DNA of 24,006 nucleotides, taken from Deltaproteobacteria bacterium (GTDB lineage: Bacteria; Desulfobacterota; DAOWNY01). The stretch's first letter is position 1. Each line of letters starts with the position of its first letter. The notes under the pieces were generated by a model. It worked only from the letters and a program-made list of their open reading frames with translations, made no database searches and was not told the DNA's origin. The translations under genes and the position numbers were made by a program. Positions 14,026 to 21,819 of the stretch are shown here, piece after piece. Where the stretch lies: assembly GCA_030642325.1 (NCBI GenBank), contig DAOWNY010000002.1, forward strand, positions 1 to 24,006, given 5' to 3'.

Positions 14026-14149
14026 GAAAGTTCTCCTTATTTTAGCATTATTCAGATTTGTCATTAACTTTGAAATCTTAGTAATATAAACCTAACACAG
14101 CACGTTTTCATCGTCAATAAGTTGCACAGCTGCAATTGCAATCGTAATC

Positions 14150-14178
14150 TTGACAGGGAATAATTGGAGTGCAATAAT
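14150..14178 (+). promoter_or_regulatory. Sigma70-type promoter of adk
   Basis: TTGACA (14150-14155, perfect) and AATAAT (14173-14178, five of six) are 17 bases apart. The start would be near 14185, leaving a leader of about 30 bases that includes the AAGGGAG ribosome site. Confidence 0.7.
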
Positions 14179-14213
14179 AGAAAAATTTAAACAAATTTAT
14201 TAAGGGAGATATT

Positions 14214-14918
14214 ATGAACATAATAATTTTTGGTCCCAATGGAAGCGGAAAGGGGACCCAGGGAGCGATTATTAAACAAAAAACTAATTTACCCCATGTG
14301 GAATCAGGGGTGATTTTCCGAGAAAATATTTCCCGGCAAACTGAGCTGGGAAACCAGGCAAAGGCTTATATTGATCAGGGTGAACTGGTTCCCGACGAGA
14401 TCACCATTCCCATGATTCTTGACCGCCTGAAACAGGATGATTGCAAAAAAGGCTGGCTGCTGGATGGGTTCCCCCGCAATGTGGCTCAAGCTAAAGCCCT
14501 TTATGATGCTTTAACAAACGAAAATATCAAATTGGATTTGATCATTGAAGTTGTTTTAGACCGGGAAGTTGCCAAAAAAAGAATTATGGGCAGAAGGCTT
14601 TGTGTCAATGACAACAATCACCCCAATAACGTCAATATTGATCCGATCAAACCGCGCGTTCAAGAGGGAAAAATGGTTTGCCGGGTCTGCGGCGGAAAAC
14701 TCAAAAAACGAGACGATGATCAAGACGAAATAGCGATAAATAAAAGGCATGGAATTTATTTCGATGAGGAAAGCGGGACGATGGCTGCCAAAAATATCCT
14801 CAAAAATAAGGCAGGGGAAGGTATCAAAGTCATAGAAATCGATGGAGCACCGTCGGTTGGAGAGGTTACCCAAAATCTCCTCAATAACTTAAAAGAAGCA
14901 GGTTGTCTTTTGGAATGA
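14214..14918 (+). CDS. adk: Adenylate kinase, 234 aa, with long cysteine-containing LID
   Basis: Interconverts ATP + AMP and 2 ADP. P-loop GPNGSGKGT (7-15), AMP-site DGFPR (84-88) and GRR (126-128) are all present. The LID is unusual: after GRRLC there are about 25 residues rich in N and P before CRVCGGKLKKRDDD (156-169) and NKRHGIYFDEESGTM. C130, C156 and C159 suggest metal binding, though the second CxxC-type pair of zinc-LID enzymes is incomplete and the usual downstream CxxC/CxxD is replaced by RDDDQDE. The protein is longer than the common 214 residues. P-loop S11 and G12 are intact and R36 sits in GVIFREN, so activity is expected. Good promoter and ribosome site. The neighbouring glycosyltransferase follows on the same strand. 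Confidence 0.93.
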   Translation: MNIIIFGPNGSGKGTQGAIIKQKTNLPHVESGVIFRENISRQTELGNQAKAYIDQGELVPDEITIPMILDRLKQDDCKKGWLLDGFPRNVAQAKALYDALTNENIKLDLIIEVVLDREVAKKRIMGRRLCVNDNNHPNNVNIDPIKPRVQEGKMVCRVCGGKLKKRDDDQDEIAINKRHGIYFDEESGTMAAKNILKNKAGEGIKVIEIDGAPSVGEVTQNLLNNLKEAGCLLE

Positions 14919-14938
14919 AGTTTAAACGAAAAAAATCG

Positions 14939-15032
14939 GGCATTGCTAAATTAAGGATAGGTTTAAACTATTTTTATAGTATTATTTCAATATGTTATAT
15001 TATATAGAAAACTATCCCAAATTAACAATGCC
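14939..15032. mobile_element. 94-bp MITE with 21-22-bp inverted ends and 8-bp target duplication
   Basis: The left end 14939-14960 (GGCATTGCTAAATTAAGGATAG) and the reverse complement of the right end 15012-15032 (GGCATTGTTAATTTGGGATAG) match at most positions. The element is flanked on both sides by AAAAATCG (14931-14938 and 15033-15040), the expected target-site duplication. The AT-rich centre codes for nothing. It separates adk from the glycosyltransferase gene and may supply or interrupt transcription signals. GGC ends with 8-bp duplications recall IS1595-type elements; that link is only a suggestion. Confidence 0.75.
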
Positions 15033-15133
15033 AAAAATCGGAGTTAATCATTTTACTTGGATAGAAAGGGATGGCAAATTAGTTTTTATCATTTTTATCC
15101 ACCACCCGTTGGGTTGGTAGGGGGAGGTCTAAA

Positions 15134-16342
15134 ATGGGAGATTTTTACCAAGGTGAAATGGTTACAACCCTCCATCGGTTGGGAAAAAACAATCTAGAAA
15201 ATTTAGAAGAGGGTTTAATCAAATATTCGAAGCAGAGGCCGATTGCCTTAGTGCTACCCGCTATTCCCCGTGATCTCAGGGGAGATGCGATGAAAAAAAT
15301 TATTGAGGAATTGGAGCAAGTTAAGTATTTAAATGAGATAATCCTCACTCTGGGCATAAGCAGCAAAGAAGATTTGGAATATGCTAAAAAACTTTTTGCT
15401 CCCCTATCGCATCTCGTCAAAATCGTCTGGAACAATAGCCATGATATGCAGGCAATTTATAAGTTGCTTGAAGAAAATGGGCTTTCCATCGGTGATGACG
15501 GAAAGGGCAGATCGACCTGGATCTCTTACGGTTACATATTGGCGGGAGGGACAAGTGATGTAATCGTTCTTCATGATTGCGATATTTTAACCTATCACCG
15601 GGAACTGCTGGGAAGATTGTGCTATCCGGTGGTCAATCCCAATTTGAACTATGAGTTTTGCAAGGGCTATTACAACAGGGTTACAGATCGCCTTCACGGA
15701 CGAGCAACCCGGTTGTTTTTAATTCCCCTGGTCGGGGCATTAAAAAAACTGATTGGCCATATCCCATTTTTGTCCTATTTAGGCAGCTTTCGTTATCCAC
15801 TGGCCGGTGAATTTTCCATGGTGGCGGATTTGGCCCGGATGAACCGGATCCCTGGGGATTGGGGGCTGGAAGTGGGAGTCCTGGCCCAAGTTTTTAAAAA
15901 TTGTTCCACCCAGAGAATTTGTCAGGCAGAACTATGTGACAACTATGAGCATAAACATCAACCTCTCTCCCCGGAAGATTCAAAAACCGGCCTGAATAAG
16001 ATGACCATTGATATCGCCCGAAGTATCTTTATGACTTTAGCCAATGAAGGGATCATCCTCTCGGATGGATTTTTCAAAACCCTAAGCGTTTCCTACCTTA
16101 AAACTGCTCAGAACGCCATAAAACAGTATAATGACGACTCCTCTTTTAACGGGCTTTTTTTTGATCGCCATCAAGAGGGAATAACCGTGGAAACCTTCTC
16201 CAGATCTCTTTCCATCGCCTCCCAGGAATTCTTAAGGGATCCGCTGGAAAACCACCTGATTCCGAATTGGAGCCGGGTAACTTCAGCGATTCCGGACATT
16301 CTCAATCTTCTTAAGGCGGCGGTGGATAAGGATAATGATTAG
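15134..16342 (+). CDS. GT81/GpgS-like glycosyltransferase, 402 aa
   Basis: A GT-A fold enzyme related to glucosyl-3-phosphoglycerate synthase, which moves a sugar from a nucleotide-sugar to 3-phosphoglycerate. GKGRSTW (123-129) precedes the metal-binding D148-x-D150 in VLHDCDILTY. Downstream come KGYYNR (177-182), GRATRL (189-194), YPLAGEFSM (221-229) and DWGLEVGVL (242-250), the same order of conserved blocks as in mycobacterial GpgS (K..Y.R, GR.T.L, PL.GE, G.E..LL). The start has GGGGGAGG upstream. Mannosyl-3-phosphoglycerate synthase activity is the main alternative; donor and acceptor cannot be settled by eye. It may make a compatible solute or a cell-envelope precursor. Its stop overlaps that of the convergent HD-GYP gene by four bases. 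Confidence 0.82.
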   Translation: MGDFYQGEMVTTLHRLGKNNLENLEEGLIKYSKQRPIALVLPAIPRDLRGDAMKKIIEELEQVKYLNEIILTLGISSKEDLEYAKKLFAPLSHLVKIVWNNSHDMQAIYKLLEENGLSIGDDGKGRSTWISYGYILAGGTSDVIVLHDCDILTYHRELLGRLCYPVVNPNLNYEFCKGYYNRVTDRLHGRATRLFLIPLVGALKKLIGHIPFLSYLGSFRYPLAGEFSMVADLARMNRIPGDWGLEVGVLAQVFKNCSTQRICQAELCDNYEHKHQPLSPEDSKTGLNKMTIDIARSIFMTLANEGIILSDGFFKTLSVSYLKTAQNAIKQYNDDSSFNGLFFDRHQEGITVETFSRSLSIASQEFLRDPLENHLIPNWSRVTSAIPDILNLLKAAVDKDND

Positions 16343-17886
16343 AATTCAGGGAAAATCATTGTTTCGGAAATGGATTCGTATAATTTGTCTTCTATGAATA
16401 TGTCGACAATGTCTTGATCAAGCCTGCCGTTTTTTGCTTCATATTTAAGAATTTCAATTGCCCTGTCTGGTGACACCGCTTTTTTGTAAGGTCGATCAGA
16501 TGCGATCAGGGCATCAAACACATCCGCCACGGTTAATATTCTTGACTGGAGGGGGATCTCAACACCGTGAAGTTTCTTGGGGTATCCGGTACCGTTTAGC
16601 ATTTCGTGATGGGCGGAAGCAAAAACCGGGATATTAAGAAAATTTTTGGTAAATGGTATATCATCGATAATATTTGAGGTATATGCCACATGGGACTGAA
16701 TCTCATGGAACTCTTCCTCGGTCAAGTTGCCGCTTTTAATTGAAAGATGATGATATTCATATTTCGTTAAAAAGGTTCTTTTTTTTCCCTGGTAATTCTG
16801 ATAAATTTTTCGGGAAACCTTTCTTAACTTATTTCCCTTTTCATGGTTCAAAAATTTTAGCTTATTCACCGACGAAATAAATTCCAAATCTTCATCCACA
16901 TCTTTTAATTCATGTTGCATGCTGTTATCCAGCTCCTCGGACGTCGATTCATCATTAACGTTATTTTTAAGAAGATCAAATTTTTTTTGAATATATTTAT
17001 TTTGAATACTGAACTTAATTTCATTAAACCTTACCTTTATTACTTCGAACTGATCATCGGAAAGACGGTTTACCTTCTCCAGAATATTTTCCCGAACTCC
17101 CACCTTTCCAACATCATGGAGCCAAGCTGCATAGTTAAGCTCTTCTATCTCCTCCGGGGTAAACTGAACTTTGGCAAACTTCCCAATCCTTTTTTGGTTA
17201 ATCGCCCTGGCGATCCTAACCACATAACCAGCGACCCTCTTTGAATGACCAGCGGTATGAGGACTTCTGGCATCAATTGCGGAGACACAGCACCGAACCA
17301 ACGCATCAAAAAATTTTTTAAGGTTTTCGATCAATTTGGCATTTCTGATGAATACTGCTGCCTGGGAAGCGAGGGATGAAATGAGATCTTCGTATTCCAT
17401 TGCAAAGGGAATCGCATGACCATTCGAGTCTAAAGAATTTATGAGCTGCAGAACCCCGATTACTTCTCCCCCATTGTCCTCCATGGGGATCACCAGCATG
17501 GAACGGGTTTGATAGTTATTTTTTTTATCAAATTCCGGGTTAAGGCTGTAATCCAGTGACCTGGATATTTCATAAACATTACGAATGTTAAGAAATTTTC
17601 CCGTGACGGCAACATACCCTGCAATACTTTTTTTGGTTAATGGCAAAGGATGGGGGGCAAATGTATCCCTCCCCATTTTACCATCGAGGGTATCGTTTTG
17701 GGTAACTTCGAAATATAGCTTCCCATCCTCTTTTATATAAAGGCTTCCCGCGTCCGCATTGGTAAAATTTCTTGCCTCTTTAAGGATCATTCCCAGCAAC
17801 ACCTTCACATTTGTTTCACTGGAAAGAGCGATACCAATAATGTTCAGTTTTTTGATTTGATCTTGAAAAGCAATTTCCCGATCCAT
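16339..17886 (-). CDS. GAF domain plus HD-GYP domain signalling protein with internal insertion, 515 aa
   Basis: Probably a cyclic-di-GMP phosphodiesterase controlled by a ligand-binding GAF domain. GAF spans about 15-185. The HD-GYP domain starts near 190 with SPHTAGHSKRV (208-218), then HDVGKVG (257-263), HHE (426-428) followed by GTGYP (432-436), and VADVFDALIASDRPYK (453-468). All metal ligands and the GYP motif are present, so it should be active. Unusual is a charged, low-complexity insertion of about 100 residues (roughly 285-385) between the HD motif and the HHE motif. The flanking RLSDDQFEVIK (274-284) and NLTEEEFHEIQ (387-397) look like two versions of the same helix start. No membrane segment. 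It is the last gene of the minus-strand cluster that begins at mobB, 26 bases after the hydrolase. Confidence 0.9.
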   Translation of the reverse strand: MDREIAFQDQIKKLNIIGIALSSETNVKVLLGMILKEARNFTNADAGSLYIKEDGKLYFEVTQNDTLDGKMGRDTFAPHPLPLTKKSIAGYVAVTGKFLNIRNVYEISRSLDYSLNPEFDKKNNYQTRSMLVIPMEDNGGEVIGVLQLINSLDSNGHAIPFAMEYEDLISSLASQAAVFIRNAKLIENLKKFFDALVRCCVSAIDARSPHTAGHSKRVAGYVVRIARAINQKRIGKFAKVQFTPEEIEELNYAAWLHDVGKVGVRENILEKVNRLSDDQFEVIKVRFNEIKFSIQNKYIQKKFDLLKNNVNDESTSEELDNSMQHELKDVDEDLEFISSVNKLKFLNHEKGNKLRKVSRKIYQNYQGKKRTFLTKYEYHHLSIKSGNLTEEEFHEIQSHVAYTSNIIDDIPFTKNFLNIPVFASAHHEMLNGTGYPKKLHGVEIPLQSRILTVADVFDALIASDRPYKKAVSPDRAIEILKYEAKNGRLDQDIVDIFIEDKLYESISETMIFPEF

Positions 17887-17912
17887 ACCAAACCCTATTT
17901 TAAAAATACTCC

Positions 17913-18665
17913 TTAAATAGTAATCCTCATTAAATCTTCAGCCACCATTACTTCCCCGGAAAAATTGTTTTTTACTTCTCCTCTGATATCGTAATCATCG
18001 CAAATGGGATAGAGGTGGGTTAGTAATAATTGTTTGGCCCGGGTTTTGGTGGCAATTTCCCCTGCCAAACGGGGAGATAAATGTCCTGCCACCTTGAATT
18101 GATCAGGAAAAGAGCACTCGGAAATAAGAAGATCCGCATCTTTCCCCAATTCAATCAGGTTTGGACAATAATCAGTATCCCCGGTATAGATCACCACCTT
18201 TCCCCCCGACTCAATTCGATATCCCACACAGTCCACTTCCTGATGAAACAAGGGCTTTGATGTTATTATGGCAGAATCCAGGGTTATCTGATCATCCATT
18301 ACCTCCTGAATATTTACCGGAAAAGGCATCCGTTCAAAAAGAGGAAAAAGTCTCCGGATATTTCGATAAAAGTTTTTCATACCCCGGGGGCCGATAATGT
18401 TAAGGGTTTTTTCCCTTTCGGGCCGGTCATACTTGTTGGCGAAAAGGATGGCCGTAAGATCATTGACATGGTCAGGATGAAAAAAATGGGTATAAAAAAG
18501 ATAGTGGATTTGATGATAGTCAATTCCCGCCAGGGAAAGTTGATGCAGGGACCCGCTTCCACTATCGAACAGGATAGGTTTTTCACCTGTTTTTACCACC
18601 AACCCGGGAGAAGATCTTCTGGCAGTGGGAATCCCGGTTCCTGAACCTAAAATAATTATCTCCAT
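17913..18665 (-). CDS. Metallo-beta-lactamase-fold hydrolase (RNase Z-like subfamily), 250 aa
   Basis: A metal-dependent hydrolase. It begins MEIIILGSGTGIPTARRSSPG like RNase Z and its relatives. Metal ligands expected are H60, H63, D65, H66, H141, D163 and H217. The signature normally reads THxHxDH, but here it is THFFHPDH, with one extra phenylalanine encoded by a run of seven T (CAT TTT TTT CAT), so the first histidine is displaced. The rest (TGDTDY 161-166, SECSFPD 182-188, GHLSP 194-198, LLTHLYP 214-220) is normal. It is too short for tRNase Z with an exosite and more likely acts on a small ester or cyclic phosphodiester. The ATG lies 2 bases after the stop of the TIM-barrel gene, so translation is probably coupled. 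Confidence 0.87.
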   Translation of the reverse strand: MEIIILGSGTGIPTARRSSPGLVVKTGEKPILFDSGSGSLHQLSLAGIDYHQIHYLFYTHFFHPDHVNDLTAILFANKYDRPEREKTLNIIGPRGMKNFYRNIRRLFPLFERMPFPVNIQEVMDDQITLDSAIITSKPLFHQEVDCVGYRIESGGKVVIYTGDTDYCPNLIELGKDADLLISECSFPDQFKVAGHLSPRLAGEIATKTRAKQLLLTHLYPICDDYDIRGEVKNNFSGEVMVAEDLMRITI

Positions 18666-18667
18666 AT

Positions 18668-19504
18668 TTATTGTCCAAATAAATTTTTCACCGTTTTCAG
18701 CTGATCTTTGGCCAGGTCAAGCGATTGTTCGGGTTCCCAGGCCTCTATAATTATTCTACCCATAAAATTTATTTTTTTTATTGCGGCCACAATGGGAGAA
18801 AAATTTATTTTCCCCTTTCCAATTGCCAGATGCTCGTCTTTTACACCTCCGTTATCGTGGAAATGGATGTGAGTAAGGAACGGCTTCAGTTTTTCAACAA
18901 TCTCATGCCCGATCTCTTCCTCCGGGAAGGGTCTTTTTCTCTCTATTTTCGTTATGAAAGCATGACCTATATCCAGAGTGATCCCCAAATTTTTAATCTT
19001 ACCGGCCAGCGTCACAAGATCATCCAACTCATAAGCAAAAAAGTAAGCGGCACTGATATTTTCTATGGACAACTTCACCCCCCGCAGAAAGGCATAATCC
19101 CCTACTTCCCTGAGGGCCTCAATAAATCTGTTTCTTGCCTCCTGATACAATTTTTCATATTTGAGGAGAGGAGAATACCCGGGGTGGATCACCATGAGGT
19201 CTGCTCCGATCATTGAGCAGAATTCTATACAATTTTTGAACTGGTTAACGGAAAATTTTCTCATTTCCCGATATATACTTCCCGAATTCAGATCAAAAAA
19301 GGGGGCATGAACGGAGATACCAAGATTGTATGAATCAATAGTATCTTTCAACTTTTTTAAATCATAATTTTTTTTATTTTCCGGTGAAAAGTGGGGAAGA
19401 TCCCAAATGATCTCGACGTACTTTGCCCCGGTTTCGGCCAGCTTTTCCATGGCCGATTCGATTGGATCATTGGGAAGAAAGTAGGCGGACAGGCCTATCT
19501 TCAT
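18668..19504 (-). CDS. Xylose-isomerase-like TIM-barrel protein, 278 aa
   Basis: Member of the AP endonuclease 2/sugar isomerase-epimerase superfamily. Metal-site residues appear in the usual order: H66 in SVHAPF, H107 in VIHPGY, E148 in SIENIS, D178 and H181 in LDIGHAF, H215 and D217 in IHFHDN, H225 in DEHLAIGKGKI, and E254 in IIEAWEP. These are the ligands of both endonuclease IV and sugar isomerases; length and the HLAIGKGKI phrase favour an isomerase-like role. AAAGGAAT lies upstream of the ATG. It is coupled to the metallo-hydrolase and resembles the TIM barrel at 19828-20628. Substrate unknown. Confidence 0.86.
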   Translation of the reverse strand: MKIGLSAYFLPNDPIESAMEKLAETGAKYVEIIWDLPHFSPENKKNYDLKKLKDTIDSYNLGISVHAPFFDLNSGSIYREMRKFSVNQFKNCIEFCSMIGADLMVIHPGYSPLLKYEKLYQEARNRFIEALREVGDYAFLRGVKLSIENISAAYFFAYELDDLVTLAGKIKNLGITLDIGHAFITKIERKRPFPEEEIGHEIVEKLKPFLTHIHFHDNGGVKDEHLAIGKGKINFSPIVAAIKKINFMGRIIIEAWEPEQSLDLAKDQLKTVKNLFGQ

Positions 19505-19827
19505 GTTTCTATTCCTTTTGTATAATTATTGATCAATTTGCTATTTTCGATTATTTTTTAAAACCTTAACTATTGCTATTAAGACTTTACCCACGAGTTT
19601 TCCACAATGAGTGGGGAAATCTTGGTTTGGCGGGCATTGATACCTCTAGATTTGGCACACGATTTAGCTGAATTTTCGATGTACCCGGAAAAGATCAAAG
19701 GTGTGATTTGGTCTTGATTTTCCGGGATCAATATCAAAAGCTTCGTTTTTGCGACATCCGGGGTAAAGCTCAGCAAACGCGGGATAATTTGAGTTAAAAA
19801 AGCTAATTGTCCAAAATAAAGGCAGGG
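19505..19827 (-). other. Gap between the two TIM-barrel genes, with a doubtful 65-codon frame
   Basis: The minus strand is open from before 19776 to a stop at 19579 (MLSFTPDVAKTKLLILIP..., ending VENSWVKS). It has no ribosome site and resembles nothing I know, so it is probably chance or a gene remnant. The remaining bases are AT-rich, without a clear promoter or terminator. Confidence 0.4.
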
Positions 19828-20628
19828 TCATGAAGATAAACAAAAGTTATTTTTGGTTTCATTTATTGTCCGAATCATTTCGGATAACCCACCCCGCCTT
19901 TTAACTTCTAGCATGAAGATTCCCCGATAGTCAATTTCTTTTAAGATTTTTATAAAATTTTCCCAATCAATTTTTCCTTGCCCAGGCAGAAGATGGTCAT
20001 CATCTTCTCCCAAATTGTCGGCAACATGGAGATGGATAATTTGTTTTTTAATCTTTTTTAAGGCTACGAAGGGGATCCCTTTGATATTAATATGACCGGT
20101 GTCCAGACAGATTCCTGCATTTTTTGAATTTAAACATTTAAGTATGGTAAGCAGTTCTTCGATCCTGCTTCCTATCCGGGGGGGTAATGTATTTTCCAGG
20201 ACAAGTTTAAGCCCGCTGCCAGCCAAAAAACAATCAAGTTCCTGAAGACTTTTAGCGCTTTGTGCAAGCAGGTCTTCTCTTCGATGATCACCCGTTATTC
20301 TTCCTCCCGGATGAACTACCACCATCTTACCCCCCAAGCTAAGCAATGCCAGTGCGGCCTTCTTGATTTCATTGACGGATCGGACCCGATCAACCTCATT
20401 TAGGTACGATATATCAATTTTTTTAGTCGGCATGTGGATGGAGTAAACACTTTTTCCGGTTTCTTCCAAAATTGATTTTAATGAATTTATGCAATCCTCA
20501 TCGTCATAATTAAAATGACCTTGTTTAGCCCGGATTTCCAGATGATTAATCGCCAAATCATCCAACGTGCGCAGGCTTAAAGAAAGATCCATTTCGTTAA
20601 TAAGTAATGTTGATATACCCCACCGCAT
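19828..20628 (-). CDS. Xylose-isomerase-like TIM-barrel protein, second copy, 266 aa
   Basis: Same superfamily as the 278-residue protein downstream, but only distantly similar. Conserved ligands: H65 in SIHMP, H106 in VVHPGG, E145 in VLENTLPP, D176 and H179 in LDTGHINI, H201 and D204 in HLHVADN, H212 in DDHLLPGQGKIDW, and E241 in FMLEVK. HLLPGQGKIDW is a typical phrase of sugar-isomerase-like members. AGAGAGG stands 8 bases before the ATG, and the gene begins 17 bases after the mobB stop. The two barrels may act on successive or related sugar or cyclitol substrates together with the metallo-hydrolase. Confidence 0.86.
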   Translation of the reverse strand: MRWGISTLLINEMDLSLSLRTLDDLAINHLEIRAKQGHFNYDDEDCINSLKSILEETGKSVYSIHMPTKKIDISYLNEVDRVRSVNEIKKAALALLSLGGKMVVVHPGGRITGDHRREDLLAQSAKSLQELDCFLAGSGLKLVLENTLPPRIGSRIEELLTILKCLNSKNAGICLDTGHINIKGIPFVALKKIKKQIIHLHVADNLGEDDDHLLPGQGKIDWENFIKILKEIDYRGIFMLEVKRRGGLSEMIRTINETKNNFCLSS

Positions 20629-20645
20629 AAGTTTTGCCTCTCTTG

Positions 20646-21347
20646 CTAGTCGATCATGATCTCAATGCGATCTGCTTTGTATCCCTTTAAAGACGACAGC
20701 AGACCCTCAATGGTCCTTTTGATTAATTTAGAAATAAAGGGACTTAACGGCAACGGTTCCCCCCCAATTTTTATTACTGTTTTTGGTTGCATTGAAACGC
20801 AATCCTCTAATCTACGTTTTCCCTTTACTATTTCTTTAGCCATATCATAGCAATAATCAAAACCACATGCCCCACAATTTAAAGCAGGTAGCTTAAATGA
20901 CTTTTCCTCTACTAAATCTGCAATTTTATCAATATTTTTTAAGACCGGTATTGATAACTCCCCAACCCCATCTCCCAGTGCGGCAATTTCAAGTCCATTG
21001 AAGAGGGTTTCCTTTTCCTTGCGATCCCTTAAACAGACAATGCGCGGAAAGGATTTTTCCTCCTTAAACCCTTCGGCGACGATGTAGTCGGCATCAAGAT
21101 ACTTTAACATATAATCCAGAGACATTGCTTCATTAAAAAAGATAGCCGACTCATCACTTGAAATGATTGCTGCACATTGCGCATATTTTTTATGTTTTGC
21201 ACTATCAGTTGTTGCCAGATCAATATGCCCCCGGGTGTGCTTGATGGAAGCAACCCTGTATCCCCTACGGTTCAGTTCATCCAGTAATTTGACCGCCAGG
21301 GTCGTCTTCCCACTTTTTTTATAACCTACTATTCCGATAACTTTCAA
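20646..21347 (-). CDS. mobB: MobB-like GTP-binding protein with C-terminal [4Fe-4S] domain, TTG start, 233 aa
   Basis: MobB binds GTP and assists attachment of GMP to molybdopterin. The P-loop is GYKKSGKTT (8-16); KHTRGHIDL (36-44) and EGFK (92-95) are MobB motifs. The C-terminal part carries CGACGFDYC and C183 (C158, C161, C166, C183), a pattern of the small [4Fe-4S] domain found in some anaerobe MobB proteins. I start at TTG 21347: CGGAGG is 8 bases upstream and the MobB fold begins at once. The frame stays open to 21455, but that extension (about 36 residues) is encoded by copy 3 of repeat A and is not expected to be translated. Since AOR uses tungsten-bis-pterin without a nucleotide, this protein probably serves another Mo/W enzyme. 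Confidence 0.9.
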   Translation of the reverse strand: MKVIGIVGYKKSGKTTLAVKLLDELNRRGYRVASIKHTRGHIDLATTDSAKHKKYAQCAAIISSDESAIFFNEAMSLDYMLKYLDADYIVAEGFKEEKSFPRIVCLRDRKEKETLFNGLEIAALGDGVGELSIPVLKNIDKIADLVEEKSFKLPALNCGACGFDYCYDMAKEIVKGKRRLEDCVSMQPKTVIKIGGEPLPLSPFISKLIKRTIEGLLSSLKGYKADRIEIMID

Positions 21348-21362
21348 CTCTATAACCTCCGT

Positions 21363-21562
21363 ATTTTGTAACCGTTCACGGTTCTTAAGTTCACAGTTCA
21401 CAGTTTTTGCAATGAAATGAATTTTATAACGATAAAAAGCATGCTCGGTATTCATTCAAATTCCGGAATTAGTGCCCGCAAATTCTTTTAAATTATTCAA
21501 GACTTTAAAAATCTTCAAAAGAAAAACTCATACTTACATCTTAGATCCAGATTTTTACCAAC
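21363..21562 (-). repeat. Dispersed repeat A, copy 3
   Basis: Begins ACCGTTCACGGTTC, then a tandem TTCACAG-TTCACAG, then the same blocks as copy 2 (CAATGAAATGAATTTTATA, GCATGCTCGGTAT, AAATTCCGGAATTAG, CGCAAATTCTTTTAAATTATTCAAG, CATACTTACATCTTAGATCC). The minus-strand frame is broken by an early stop. It ends 16 bases from the mobB start, just behind its ribosome site. The rest of the gap to 21819 is AT-rich; near 21577 the AACCGTAAGCTGTGAACGGA phrase recurs. Confidence 0.75.
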
Positions 21563-21819
21563 TTGTAATGGCTGTAAACCGTAAGCTGTGAACGGATACA
21601 GGATATTTTACATTATCATTTGTGACAATTGAGCAAATTGATCTAAAATAAAGCATGGAAACCGGAAAAATTTGAAAATATATTAAAATTAATATATAAT
21701 TATTTTATTAGAATCAATAAACTAATCACCAAAGCGGTCTTAAAAGAAATAATTATTTAAGGGAGATTCAGCTTGAAATAGTCACTTTAGTAAAAATTAT
21801 AAAACCGATCAGGAAAAAA

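Noticed and set aside
13372..14064. 230-residue version of the HAD phosphatase
   Set aside because: No ribosome site before the outer ATG, whereas AAGGAGAA precedes the ATG at 14025.
19579..19776. 65-codon frame between the TIM-barrel genes
   Set aside because: No ribosome site, no known similarity, composition not gene-like; kept only as a note on the gap.
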